In this document: positions 27,558 through 35,954 of the stretch, one piece after another
Numbering within the stretch: the first letter of the stretch is position 1
Layout: every line of letters starts with the position of its first letter
Source: Castellaniella sp.
GTDB taxonomy: Bacteria; Pseudomonadota; Gammaproteobacteria; Burkholderiales; Burkholderiaceae_B
Assembly: GCF_034675845.1 (NCBI RefSeq)
Contig: NZ_JAUCCU010000001.1
Location: 682,001-746,000 of the forward strand
Direction of reading: 5' to 3'
DNA length: 64,000 nt
Translations under genes and position numbers: made by a program
Notes under the pieces: model-generated
Databases searched by the model: none
The model's input: the letters and a program-made list of their open reading frames with translations, nothing else
Told to the model about the DNA's origin: nothing

Positions 27558-27633
27558 GGAAAATCACTGTTCATCCGCCCCAAGCCTGTTTCGGGGCGCA
27601 TACAAACCCAGCCCAGCGCCTGCAAAAACCCCC

Positions 27634-29286
27634 ATGCTCTGTTCCCTATCGATTCTGGACTTCGTCATCGTCGACCGCGCCGAGATCATCTTCGAGCCCG
27701 GCTTCACTGTATTTTCCGGCGAAACCGGGGCGGGCAAATCCATTCTGATCGACGCCTTGTCATTGGCGCTGGGGGGGCGCGGTGACGCCTCGCTGGTGCG
27801 CGAAGGGACTCGCCGGGCCGATATCAGCGCCGTCTTCGATATCCCCCCCGCCGCCGCAGACTGGCTGGCTGAACTCGCCATCGAGGGCGAGGAACTGATT
27901 CTGCGCCGCATCATCGACAACCAGGGCCGCAGCAAGGCCTATATCAACGGCTCTCCCGCGACACTGGCCCAACTGCGCGAACTTGGCGCTTTATTAGTGG
28001 ATATCCACGGCCAACACGCCCACCAAGGCCTGTTACAGGCCGCCAGTCAACGCGACATCCTGGATACCCAGGGTGGTCACGCTACGTTGGTGCGCGACCT
28101 GAGCGAAGCATGGCAACACTGGCGCTCGGCACAGGCCGCATTGGACAGCGCCCAAGTCAGCGCCACCCAACAGGCCCAGTTGCTGGATCGCTTGCAACAA
28201 GAAGTAGATTTTCTCGATGAGATCGCCCCCACAGCCGACGAATGGCCGCAGCTGTGCGCCCGCCAGGCCCAATTGGCCCATGCCCAGGCACTGTTGGCCG
28301 GCGCCAGCCAGGCTGTACAGGCCCTGGACGGTGAGGACGGCTCGGTGGCCAGCGCCTTGCAGGCGGCACTGCAGGCCTTGCAGCCCCTCGTGCGCCACGA
28401 TGCGCGCCTGCTGGAACACTGTCAGACCCTGGAAACCGCCCGCATTCTGTGTTCCGAGACCGTCTCTGGCCTGAACGCCTATGCTGACCGCCTGGAGCTG
28501 GACCCCGAAGCATTGGCGCAAGCAGACGCTCGCATGAGCCAACTATTTTCGGCAGCCCGGCGATTCCATATCGAACCCGACGCCCTGACAGCCCTGCACC
28601 AAGAACGATCCAGCCAACTGCAACAGGCCCGCACCGGACTGGATCTGGTCACCCTGACCCAGGCACGGGACCAGGCCCAGACGCGCTATCAGACCATCGC
28701 CGAGACACTGAGCCTGGCGCGGGCCGACGCGGCGGCCCAGCTCTCCCGGCAAGTCACCCAGGCCATGCAGACACTGTCCATGGAAGGGGGCTGCTTTCAG
28801 GTCGGGCTGCCCGCCTGCGAACCCTCTTCCCATGGTCTGGAAACTGTGGAATTTCTGGTGGCGGGGCACGCGGGCGTACCACCCAGGCCGCTTAGCCGCG
28901 TCGCATCAGGGGGGGAACTCGCCCGGATTTCTCTGGCACTGTCCGTGATTGCCAGCCAGGCCGCGCGGGTACCCTGCCTGATCTTCGACGAGGTGGACGT
29001 CGGCATAGGCGGCGCGGTGGCCGAGGTTGTGGGGCGCCTGCTGCACCAACTGGGTCAGCGCCATCAGGTCCTGTGCGTGACCCACCTGCCTCAGGTTGCG
29101 GCCTGTGCCAGCCACCATTTCCAGGTCAGCAAGACCACACACCAGCAACACACCCTGTCAGCCATCCACGCGCTGGATGCCAGCGCCCGGACAGAAGAAA
29201 TCGCCCGCATGCTGGGCGGGCTGAAAGTCACTGCCGCCACCCTGGAACACGCCCGCGAGATGCTGCAATTATCAAAAACAGCCTGA
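27634..29286 (+). CDS. recN: DNA repair protein RecN
   Basis: 550 residues from ATG 27634; the open frame extends upstream through nadK but that part is a shadow. SMC-like: Walker A GETGAGKS at 29-36, long coiled-coil region (about 150-380, Gln/Ala/Leu-rich), and signature/Walker B RVASGGELARISLAL and LIFDEVDVGIGG at the C-terminus. Acts at double-strand breaks with RecA. Following nadK is the standard arrangement in Burkholderiales. Confidence 0.96.
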   Translation: MLCSLSILDFVIVDRAEIIFEPGFTVFSGETGAGKSILIDALSLALGGRGDASLVREGTRRADISAVFDIPPAAADWLAELAIEGEELILRRIIDNQGRSKAYINGSPATLAQLRELGALLVDIHGQHAHQGLLQAASQRDILDTQGGHATLVRDLSEAWQHWRSAQAALDSAQVSATQQAQLLDRLQQEVDFLDEIAPTADEWPQLCARQAQLAHAQALLAGASQAVQALDGEDGSVASALQAALQALQPLVRHDARLLEHCQTLETARILCSETVSGLNAYADRLELDPEALAQADARMSQLFSAARRFHIEPDALTALHQERSSQLQQARTGLDLVTLTQARDQAQTRYQTIAETLSLARADAAAQLSRQVTQAMQTLSMEGGCFQVGLPACEPSSHGLETVEFLVAGHAGVPPRPLSRVASGGELARISLALSVIASQAARVPCLIFDEVDVGIGGAVAEVVGRLLHQLGQRHQVLCVTHLPQVAACASHHFQVSKTTHQQHTLSAIHALDASARTEEIARMLGGLKVTAATLEHAREMLQLSKTA

Positions 29287-29358
29287 AAACCCGATTGCCT
29301 CAGGCAAGGAGTCTTCAGGCTGGCCGACGCCCATCAAGCGCAAGCCCAGCGCGTGCCG

Positions 29359-29781
29359 TTATTTACCGGCCACCGCGCATTTCGGGCAGATGCCATAAAG
29401 CATCATGTGGTGGCTTTCCAGGGTGAAGCCGCGTTCTTTGGCAATGCGATGTTGGCGGCGTTCGATTTCGGCGTCGGAAAATTCTTCGACCCGGCCACAG
29501 TTGGTGCAAATCAGGTGGTCGTGGTGATCCCCATCATTGAGTTCGAACACAGCCTTGCCACCGTCGAACTGGCTGCGCAGCAAGATGCCGGCCTGTTCGA
29601 ACTGGGTCAACACCCGATATACCGTGGCCAGACCGATGTCTACGTCCTCGGAGATCAGCGCCCGGTAAATATCCTCGGCGCTATGGTGCCGGGTCTCGGC
29701 CTTGCGGAAAATATCAAGAATCTTCAGGCGCGGGAAAGTCGCCTTCAAGCCCATGTTTTTAAGTTCTATTTGGTCATTCAT
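29359..29781 (-). CDS. fur: Ferric uptake regulator Fur
   Basis: 140 residues. Winged helix (ATFPRLKILDIF, SAEDIYRALISEDVDIGLATVYR) and the metal site GDHHDHLICTNCGRVEEF with CxxC, then C-terminal CPKCAVAGK. Represses iron-uptake genes with Fe2+. Divergent from bamE, the usual fur-omlA arrangement; the shared control region is 29782-29932. Confidence 0.96.
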   Translation of the reverse strand: MNDQIELKNMGLKATFPRLKILDIFRKAETRHHSAEDIYRALISEDVDIGLATVYRVLTQFEQAGILLRSQFDGGKAVFELNDGDHHDHLICTNCGRVEEFSDAEIERRQHRIAKERGFTLESHHMMLYGICPKCAVAGK

Positions 29782-29932
29782 GGTTCAAGTATCCTGGGTT
29801 CGGATAAGGAAAGCAAGTAGGGGAATCGGGACGAAACCCTGGCGCATCCGCATGCGCAAATCCGAATACCCTTTATGATAGCGGTTTTGTCGGCCACAAT
29901 CCGCTGGCCAGCCATCGATCACGGGGGCCACT

Positions 29933-30496
29933 GTGCGCATCCAAGCTCGTTTCTTTTCTCGCAGAGCCATGTTCTGCTTGGCAGCCGGTGCGCTGTCCAT
30001 CGGCCTAGCCGGCTGCGGCACAACCAACTGGGGGTTCCCGTATCGGGCCACCATTCAGCAGGGCAACTGGATCACGTCCGAACAAGTCGCCCAGTTGGCC
30101 GTCGGCATGAGCCGCGACCAAGTGCGCTTCGTCCTGGGCACACCCACCTTGCAGGATATTTTCCACGCCAATCGTTGGGACTATCCGTATTACAACCAGC
30201 CCGGCTACGGCGAAGACGTTCTGCGCCAATTCACGGTCTGGTTCGATCAAGACCAGTTGGTTCGTTGGGCGGGTTCCGAGCAACCCGACCGCCAGCCCTT
30301 TCAGCAAACGGACAATGGCGCTGAAGACATCAGCAACCAGGGTCAAAGCAGCGCCAACCAGGCTGCCCTGGACGCCACCTCACCCGGACTGAACGACTCC
30401 GCTGCGCCCAATACGGGGGGTCTGGACACCACGACCCCGGAAGCCATCATCCAAACTCAGGAAGATGAGCACACCACTTCTGACAAGGGATTGTGA
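29933..30496 (+). CDS. bamE: Outer membrane assembly lipoprotein BamE (SmpA/OmlA)
   Basis: 187 residues from GTG 29933. This start gives a proper basic N-region (MRIQARFFSRRA) before the hydrophobic segment and lipobox LAGC; an ATG at 29969 would lose the positive charges. The SmpA/OmlA domain (about 35-110) includes MSRDQVRFVLGTPTLQD. BamE helps fold outer-membrane proteins with BamA/BamD. The C-terminal 65 residues form a low-complexity Gln/Asn/Asp/Thr tail longer than in E. coli BamE. Ends 2 nt before dapB. Confidence 0.93.
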   Translation: MRIQARFFSRRAMFCLAAGALSIGLAGCGTTNWGFPYRATIQQGNWITSEQVAQLAVGMSRDQVRFVLGTPTLQDIFHANRWDYPYYNQPGYGEDVLRQFTVWFDQDQLVRWAGSEQPDRQPFQQTDNGAEDISNQGQSSANQAALDATSPGLNDSAAPNTGGLDTTTPEAIIQTQEDEHTTSDKGL

Positions 30497-30498
30497 CC

Positions 30499-31290
30499 AT
30501 GCGTATCGCCATTGCCGGCGCCTCTGGACGCATGGGTCGCATGCTGATTCAAGCAGTGATCGAATCTGACGACCTGACGCTGGCCGTTGCCCTGGACCGT
30601 CCCGGCAGCGACAGCCTGGGCCAGGATGCCGGGACGTTTCTGGGCACCACGACAGGTGTCGCCATCACCGACGATTTGCAGGCCCTGTCCCAAGCCGACT
30701 GCCTGATTGACTTCACCCGCCCCGAGGGCACCCTGGCGCATCTGGATGTCTGCGCCGCGCACGGCGTGAAATGCGTGATCGGCACCACGGGCTTTGATGC
30801 CTCGGGCAAACAAGCCATCCGCGCCGCCGCCCAGAAGACCGCCATTGTTTTTGCTCCCAACATGAGTGTCGGGGTCAATGCCACCCTGAAACTGCTGGAC
30901 ATGGCGGCCCGGCTGCTCAATAGCGGCTACGACGCCGAGATTTTCGAGGCCCACCACCGCAACAAGGTTGATGCGCCATCCGGCACAGCCCTGGCCATGG
31001 GCGAATCCATCGCCAACGCCTGGGGCGTGCCGCTGGATGAAGTCGCCGACTGGGCCCGTCATGGCGACACCGGCGCCCGCGAAACCGGCCGCATCGGGTT
31101 TTCGGTCCTGCGCGGCGGCGACATTGTCGGCGACCACACCGTCTATTTTTGCGGCACCGGTGAGCGCATCGAAATCACCCATCGTTCCACCAGCCGGGTC
31201 ACCTATGCCCAGGGCAGCCTGCGGGCAGCCCGCTACCTGGCCCGCCGCGAATTCGGCCTATTCGATATGCAGGACGTGCTGGCCAGTTAA
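30499..31290 (+). CDS. dapB: 4-hydroxy-tetrahydrodipicolinate reductase
   Basis: 263 residues from ATG 30499; a GTG two codons upstream overlaps the bamE stop but the ATG begins the conserved MRIAIAGASGRMGRM. The NAD(P) loop GASGRMG is at 8-14 and the catalytic signature EAHHRNKVDAPSGTA supplies His and Lys. Acts in diaminopimelate/lysine synthesis. Probably co-transcribed with bamE. Confidence 0.96.
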   Translation: MRIAIAGASGRMGRMLIQAVIESDDLTLAVALDRPGSDSLGQDAGTFLGTTTGVAITDDLQALSQADCLIDFTRPEGTLAHLDVCAAHGVKCVIGTTGFDASGKQAIRAAAQKTAIVFAPNMSVGVNATLKLLDMAARLLNSGYDAEIFEAHHRNKVDAPSGTALAMGESIANAWGVPLDEVADWARHGDTGARETGRIGFSVLRGGDIVGDHTVYFCGTGERIEITHRSTSRVTYAQGSLRAARYLARREFGLFDMQDVLAS

Positions 31291-31354
31291 GCCGCCCCTG
31301 GTGCACCAGCGCGGCAACCTCTTGCTCGGCCCCCAAAGGCGCGTGCCAAGGCCG

Positions 31355-32368
31355 CTAATCCAGCAGCACTGGCTCTTGCTCCAGGCACACCCCAAAGCGG
31401 TCTTGTACCGCCTGTCGCACAGCCTGGGCCAGGGTCTGCACATCGGCAGCCCGGGCGCCGCCGTAGTTGACCAAGACCAACGACTGGTGCTGGTGCATGC
31501 CCACCGGCCCCAGGCGGCGACCCTTCCAACCTGCCTGTTCGATCAGCCAGCCCGCCGCCAGTTTTACCTGCCCATCGGCCTGCGGATACCAACGTATATC
31601 TGGAAACCGCTGCCGCAACGTGGCAGCCAGCTCGGCAGGCACCAAGGGGTTCTTGAAAAAACTGCCTGCATTGCCCAGCACTGCCGGATCGGGCAGCTTC
31701 CGGCGGCGGATATCACACACCGCTGCGTATATATCCTTTGGCGTGGGTTTGTCTTCCTGCAGGGCAGGATGCGCCTGCAGATCAGGATAATCCAGCCTGG
31801 GCACCCAGGCTTTGGGCAAGGCAAAGCGCACCCGTACAATCAGCCAGCGCCCTGCCCCAGCGCGCTTGAAACGACTGTCCCGATAGGCAAAGCCGCAATC
31901 CGCCGGATGCAGCACGCATTCGTGTCCGGCCTGCAAGTCCCAAACTACGATGGAATGCAAGCATTGATCGATTTCCAGCCCATACGCGCCGATATTCTGC
32001 ACGGGGGCAGCCCCCACCGTGCCAGGGATCAAGGCCAGGTTTTCCAACCCCGGCCAGCCCTGCGCCAAGCAGTGTGTCACAAAACCATGCCAGGACTCGC
32101 CCGCCGACGCCTCGACCAGCCAATGTTCAGGGGTTTCCTGCCACAGGCGGACCCCCTGCAAAGCCACCCGCAGCACCTGCCGTCGTGGACTGTCCTGCAC
32201 CACAACATTGCTGCCTCCGCCCAATATGAACAGGCCTTGGTCGGATTTCACAGCATCGCACAGGCTCGGAATCTGAGCCTCGTCAGCCAGCACAGCCATG
32301 GCCGCCTGCGCAGGCAAACCCAGGGTATTGCAGCGCAGCAACGACTGATCGGAAAAAATAAGCGGCAT
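31355..32368 (-). CDS. murB: UDP-N-acetylenolpyruvoylglucosamine reductase
   Basis: 337 residues from ATG 32368; a start at 32422 adds 18 residues with no family counterpart. The FAD domain includes LGGGSNVVVQD and LALIPGTVGAAPVQNIGAYG; the catalytic serine is in LGNAGSFFKNP and the substrate loop is YRDSRFK. Reduces UDP-GlcNAc-enolpyruvate in peptidoglycan synthesis. Neither start has a strong SD. Convergent with dapB. Confidence 0.94.
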   Translation of the reverse strand: MPLIFSDQSLLRCNTLGLPAQAAMAVLADEAQIPSLCDAVKSDQGLFILGGGSNVVVQDSPRRQVLRVALQGVRLWQETPEHWLVEASAGESWHGFVTHCLAQGWPGLENLALIPGTVGAAPVQNIGAYGLEIDQCLHSIVVWDLQAGHECVLHPADCGFAYRDSRFKRAGAGRWLIVRVRFALPKAWVPRLDYPDLQAHPALQEDKPTPKDIYAAVCDIRRRKLPDPAVLGNAGSFFKNPLVPAELAATLRQRFPDIRWYPQADGQVKLAAGWLIEQAGWKGRRLGPVGMHQHQSLVLVNYGGARAADVQTLAQAVRQAVQDRFGVCLEQEPVLLD

Positions 32369-32610
32369 CGCAGTACACAAATGATGATCACGCCGGAGGT
32401 TCTCCGGCAAACGCGTAAGCATACCGCGCAGGCCGTATTTGACAGCGTCATATCTTTTGTTTTATAGTTTGCGCCTTGCTTGATTTCGTATCGGTGCAGG
32501 GCACTAAAAGCCTCTGCCCCAGTTTGGAAAAACCAATCGCTGGTTTGACAGATAAAAAAATACGATATACAATGCATGGCTTAGCTGGATTGATTTTTAA
32601 TCCTAGCAAC

Positions 32611-32686
32611 GCGGGAATAGCTCAGTTGGTAGAGCGCAACCTTGCCAAGGTTGAGGTCGCGAGTTCGAGACTCGTTTCCCGCTCCA
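32611..32686 (+). tRNA. tRNA-Gly (GCC anticodon)
   Basis: Complete 76-nt cloverleaf with 3' CCA encoded (32684-32686). Acceptor GCGGGAA pairs with TTCCCGC, the T-loop is GTTCGAGAC and the anticodon GCC is at 32644-32646. A terminator follows immediately. The accessory region with toxin-antitoxin genes starts just beyond, and tRNA-Gly genes are frequent integration targets; I did not find a repeated 3' tRNA end within the window. Confidence 0.97.
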
Positions 32687-32691
32687 GATTC

Positions 32692-32726
32692 AAAAAAGGC
32701 CCAGACTACGGTTTGGGCCTTTTTGC
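32692..32726 (+). terminator. Terminator after tRNA-Gly
   Basis: Stem GGCCCAGA / TTTGGGCC with a short loop, preceded by an A-run and followed by TTTTTG; works in either direction but is best placed for the tRNA. Confidence 0.85.
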
Positions 32727-32793
32727 GTTTGGTGGTTTCGTTCTGGCGGTTTGGCTGAGTGCTTGCTTAAGACTGAAACGGACTCGCTTCTTT

Positions 32794-33252
32794 TCATTTC
32801 TTTCGCAGCCTTAGCTCAGCGGGCCATGAGCGCAAAAAGCATGTCGCGGTATTAAGTAGGTCGTGTTCTGCTAGCCGCACAGTGTTGCGTATCTTCTTCT
32901 CTACATGCTTTACCAGCTTGTTGTAAAGAAACGAGAAGAGTTTATCTATGTCTTTTTGGTTGTCGAAGTCTATCGATGTTCCAGCCTGCTCCCAACGTTC
33001 GACTAATATCCAGGCTTCGTTTTGTACGTCGTCGTGTTCACACTCGTTTCGAGTTGCTTTCGCAATCCGCCTAAACTTATATCGATACTTTCTTGAGAAC
33101 TGCATAAACTCGGCAAGCCGATCGTCATCCATACGGCACCATTCAGTCAGAGAAAGAAGACCTCCAAGTATTTTATAGGGTGATGGCAATTTGACGAAAT
33201 GAGACGGCAACAAGCCCGCGATTGCCGTCATGGGCGACACATCGCTGTCCAA
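32794..33252 (-). CDS. Hypothetical protein, basic, accessory region
   Basis: 152 residues, or 112 if translation starts at ATG 33132 (MDDDRLAEFMQFSRKYRYKF). The segment FRRIAKATRNECEHDDVQNE followed by AWILVERW resembles the layout of sigma-70 region 2 (DDxxQEA), seen in some phage- and island-borne proteins, but this is only a pattern similarity. Base composition is AT-richer than its neighbours, suggesting transfer. No partner gene; no function assigned. Confidence 0.55.
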   Translation of the reverse strand: MDSDVSPMTAIAGLLPSHFVKLPSPYKILGGLLSLTEWCRMDDDRLAEFMQFSRKYRYKFRRIAKATRNECEHDDVQNEAWILVERWEQAGTSIDFDNQKDIDKLFSFLYNKLVKHVEKKIRNTVRLAEHDLLNTATCFLRSWPAELRLRKK

Positions 33253-33316
33253 AGTCCATCAGGTCATCGCCCGTATCTGCGCGTAGCCACCATCACCCAG
33301 CGCAGTTCTCAGCGTT

Positions 33317-33330
33317 GAAACTATAGTTTC
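33317..33330. promoter_or_regulatory. Perfect 14-bp palindrome, candidate operator of the DUF1778/GNAT operon
   Basis: GAAACTATAGTTTC is a perfect palindrome 64 nt before the antitoxin start. A TTGACG hexamer follows at 33344-33349. Ribbon-helix-helix antitoxins autoregulate through such short palindromes, so this is the likely operator; no second copy is seen. Confidence 0.55.
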
Positions 33331-33393
33331 ATGCAGGCACCAATTTGACGTACAATTATGGTCTGCCTATTTACAGATGTGGAGGTATTTGCC

Positions 33394-33681
33394 ATGAGTG
33401 CAGTGACCGATACCAAACAGGAACGCATTAATTTGCGGTTGGAGCACAGTGCTAAGCAGGCACTGGAGCGTGCCGCGCGTTTCGAGGGAAAAACGGTCAG
33501 CAGTTTTATTCTGACCAGTGCCCTGGCACATGCTGAAAAGACCATTGACGCGCATGAAGTCATGCGCCTGAACAGCCAGGATTCCGAGGCGTTCTTCAAT
33601 GCTCTGGACAAACCTGTCCGACTCAACAAGAGGCTGGCCACCGCCCTCAAGGAACATGAGCAGCGCGTGACCAACAGATGA
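33394..33681 (+). CDS. DUF1778 antitoxin (TacA-like)
   Basis: 95 residues from ATG 33394, with GGAGGT 8 nt upstream; a longer frame from 33358 has no such site. N-terminal ribbon-helix-helix: KQERINLRLEHSAKQALERA and the typical FEGKTVSSFILTSAL. The C-terminal half (LNSQDSEAFFNALDKP) is the toxin-neutralising segment of TacA-type antitoxins. Stop overlaps the toxin start as ATGA. Confidence 0.88.
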   Translation: MSAVTDTKQERINLRLEHSAKQALERAARFEGKTVSSFILTSALAHAEKTIDAHEVMRLNSQDSEAFFNALDKPVRLNKRLATALKEHEQRVTNR

Positions 33682-34181
33682 CTGATTATTCGTCTCTGTT
33701 CATCTCGGCGCTGGACAGCAGCCACGAGAGATCTAGCTTTCACTGCGGCGTGCCTGCGCTGGATAATTATCTCCACAAGCAGGCCAGCCAGGATGTGAAG
33801 CGCCGCATCAGTCGCGTATTTGTTGCGACGACACCAGTGAATCCGCACACCATCGTGGGCTATTACACATTGTCCACGCTTTCGATTGAACTCGATCAAT
33901 TGCCTGACAGTGTCGCCCGCAAGTTGCCTCGACATCCGGTCCCGGCGGCATTGCTGGGTAGGCTTGCTGTCGATCAGCAAGCCCGTGGCCATGGTGTGGG
34001 CAGAATGCTGTTGGTCAATGCCATTCAGCGCACGTTGGCAGTCAGCGACCAGATCGCCATTTATGCCATGATTGTCGATGCCATCGACGAGCAGGCACGT
34101 AGCTTCTATGAGCAGTTTGGCTTCTCGCTGCTGGACTCGGGCGGTCATCGCCGGTTGTTTCTGCCGCTGAAGTCTGTTTAA
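33678..34181 (+). CDS. GNAT-family toxin (TacT-like acetyltransferase)
   Basis: 167 residues. GNAT fold with acetyl-CoA loop in LLGRLAVDQQARGHGVGRML (R/QxxGxG/A as QARGHG). The N-terminus FHCGVPALDNYLHKQASQDV is typical of TacT/AtaT-class toxins that acetylate charged tRNAs. Tail FYEQFGFSLLDSG is conserved. Translationally coupled to the DUF1778 antitoxin. Appears intact. Confidence 0.88.
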   Translation: MTDYSSLFISALDSSHERSSFHCGVPALDNYLHKQASQDVKRRISRVFVATTPVNPHTIVGYYTLSTLSIELDQLPDSVARKLPRHPVPAALLGRLAVDQQARGHGVGRMLLVNAIQRTLAVSDQIAIYAMIVDAIDEQARSFYEQFGFSLLDSGGHRRLFLPLKSV

Positions 34182-34226
34182 CGTAAAAGTGGGACACCCT
34201 CAGCGGAAAAGCATCAGGGCGCCAAG

Positions 34227-34781
34227 TCAACGTGGCAGTTCCTGACGTAGTTGGGTGCGGGCTTCGAGCAGAACCTCAAGTGGGCAGTCCACTTCAGTCA
34301 TGCCAACGAAAGCGCGTTCATATTCGGCTGCGATGTCCTTATCGTTCCCGAACAGCACTTCATGGGTGGGCCGGTTGTGCCCTGCCAAATAGACCACGAA
34401 ACACTCGACCATGGCATCGGTCAGACCTCCGGTCTGGAACAACTGCCAGACGTCGAACAGATCCCGCGGATGCTGGCGATCCATGGCGGCAACCAACTTG
34501 GTGTCGCCAAGGTCTTTGCTGCGGATCAGCCGTGTCTGTACGCCAAGGCGTTCGACGCGCTGCGCGATGGAGGCCAGTTCCTGATTGATACCCTCTAATG
34601 CCTGGTCGCGTGGAGTCTGCCAAGGGCGGTACACCACATCTATATCCACCGATAGGCGGGGCATGTCCCGCAGGAACAGATTGATAGCCGTGCCCCCCTT
34701 CATGGCGAAGATGTCGTTGTCAAACACGTAGGGCGCGATGTCCAGCAACAGGCGGACGGTATCGGCGTAGTGTTTATCCAT
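34227..34781 (-). pseudogene. AbiEii nucleotidyltransferase toxin, internally deleted and truncated
   Basis: The 184-residue frame keeps motif GGTAINLF (29-36) and SVDID (44-48) of the type IV abortive-infection toxin AbiEii. At residues 89-110 the reading runs SKDLGDTKL directly into VAAMDRQHPRDLFDV. In full homologues as I know them, a KxEVN/RG block of roughly 50-60 residues separates SKDLGDTKL from KLVAALDRQHPRD; the join at a shared Lys-Leu suggests a clean deletion at short homology. The protein also stops at about 184 where homologues have near 290. Judged non-functional. Confidence 0.65.
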
Positions 34782-35193
34782 GAGGGTTCAGGCTCAACAG
34801 GGTTCCGTCATCCAGCCGGCTCATCCATCGCCTGGCGCTGCCGGTGCGTACCATGTATTGCGCCAGCAACTCATCCACGTCGATGACGCCGGTTTCTCGC
34901 GCCCAGGTCAGGAGCAGGCGCACGGTCTTGACGCTGGTGCAGCAGGCCAGCAGCCGCCCAAGCACGTCCTTGCGCGGTGAGCGCAGGCCGTCGAACAGGT
35001 TGCGGGATTCTTCGAGGCTTTCCCGCGTACCGGTGTCGTAGAGCAGTTCCAGAACGGCACGCTCGGGCACTGCCACCCGCAGCCCAGCGGGCTGTCCGGG
35101 TGGTGTGTGCAGGGTCTTGCTGGCGAGGTCATCGTCTGGCCAGACGAACAGCCTGGCGCTGACGTAGCGTGATGGAGTACGACTCGAAGGCAA
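34774..35193 (-). pseudogene. AbiEi antitoxin, N-terminal part missing
   Basis: The frame opens only at a TTG and lacks the N-terminal winged helix. What remains (LRVAVPERAVLELLYDTGTR, SVKTVRLLLTWARETG) is the C-terminal domain of AbiEi antitoxins. It overlaps the AbiEii remnant by 8 bases in the usual order antitoxin-toxin. Loss of the DNA-binding domain fits the decay of its partner. Confidence 0.65.
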
Positions 35194-35291
35194 AGATCAT
35201 CGTCTATGCAGCCACTCTCGGCGTAGCAGGCGGCCTGTGAACGTATTCAAATTTAATTATATTGAATACAACTACCTAAACAGGAGTGATC

Positions 35292-35438
35292 ATGTCTAGA
35301 GCAAACACCACGACTATGACGATCCGCCTCAGCGGTACTCTCAGCGACTTCGTCGCTGCCATTCAGAGCGATGGCTTGCAGCGGCTTGAAAATCTAGTCA
35401 TTGGCTCTCGTGTTAGGTACAATGATATGTACATATAA
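35292..35438 (+). pseudogene. ParD-like ribbon-helix-helix antitoxin remnant
   Basis: A 48-residue frame with a good SD (AGGAGT) begins MSRANTTTMTIRLSGTLSDF, which matches the RHH start of ParD-type antitoxins. It then diverges (QSDGLQRLENLVIGSRV) and ends inside the YefM operator, without the YENVSEYIRDL dimer region. No ParE toxin follows. Probably the left end of an older toxin-antitoxin operon cut by insertion of yefM-yoeB. Confidence 0.5.
35416..35433. promoter_or_regulatory. YefM-type operator (two TGTACA-like palindromes, 12 bp apart)
   Basis: GGTACA at 35416-35421 and TGTACA at 35428-35433, the latter inside the palindrome ATATGTACATAT (35425-35436). Centres are 12 bp apart, the spacing known for the two YefM-YoeB operator palindromes of E. 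coli. The yefM SD follows at 35440. Confidence 0.75.
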
Positions 35439-35451
35439 AAAGGAGATTGCC

Positions 35452-35703
35452 ATGCGCACGATCAGTTATACCGAAGCCCGGCAAAACCTATCCGCCACGA
35501 TGCTGCAGACCGTCGAGGATCGCGCTCCAACCCTCATTACCCGCCAAAACGGCGAAGCATGCGTGCTGATGTCGCTGGAGGAATACAACGCGCTAGAGGA
35601 AACCGCTTACCTACTACGTTCTCCGGCCAATGCACGTCGCCTGATGGATTCGATTGACAGCCTTAAGCATGGCCAGGGCGTCGAACGGAATATCGCCGAG
35701 TGA
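35452..35703 (+). CDS. yefM: Antitoxin YefM (Phd/YefM family)
   Basis: 83 residues from ATG 35452 with AGGAG 8 nt upstream; a longer frame from 35401 overlaps the operator and is not used. Typical start MRTISYTEARQNLSATM and VLMSLEEYNALEETAYLLRS. Binds YoeB and autoregulates at the operator at 35416-35433. Stop overlaps the toxin start (GTGA). Confidence 0.92.
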   Translation: MRTISYTEARQNLSATMLQTVEDRAPTLITRQNGEACVLMSLEEYNALEETAYLLRSPANARRLMDSIDSLKHGQGVERNIAE

Positions 35704-35954
35704 AGCTGATCTGGTCTGAGCAAGCCTGGGACGATTATCTGTACTGGCAGGAGGCGGATAAGCGCATGGTCAAGAAGATCAACGATCTGATCAAGGAAAC
35801 CCGCCGCACTCCTTTCGAGGGCAAGGGCAAACCGGAACCACTGCGCCACAACCTGGCAGGTTTCTGGTCGAGACGGATCACCGCCGAACACCGGTTTGTG
35901 TATTCGATGACGGATGAGGCGCTGTTGATCGCCGCCTGCCGTTATCACTATTGA
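35700..35954 (+). CDS. yoeB: Toxin YoeB (RelE-fold mRNA interferase)
   Basis: 84 residues from GTG 35700. All family landmarks are present: WSEQAWDDYLYWQ, the catalytic Glu/Arg region RRITAEHRFVY and the C-terminal CRYHY with His-Tyr. YoeB cleaves mRNA in the ribosomal A site. Complete and coupled to YefM, so presumably active. Confidence 0.93.
   Translation: MKLIWSEQAWDDYLYWQEADKRMVKKINDLIKETRRTPFEGKGKPEPLRHNLAGFWSRRITAEHRFVYSMTDEALLIAACRYHY

Noticed and set aside
27370..27633. Extended N-terminus of recN inside nadK
   Set aside because: RecN homology begins at ATG 27634; upstream residues are out-of-frame nadK.
34182..34226. Insertion-sequence end near GTGGGACACCCTC
   Set aside because: A short GC-rich motif next to the truncated AbiEii suggested an IS terminus, but no matching inverted end or transposase is present.
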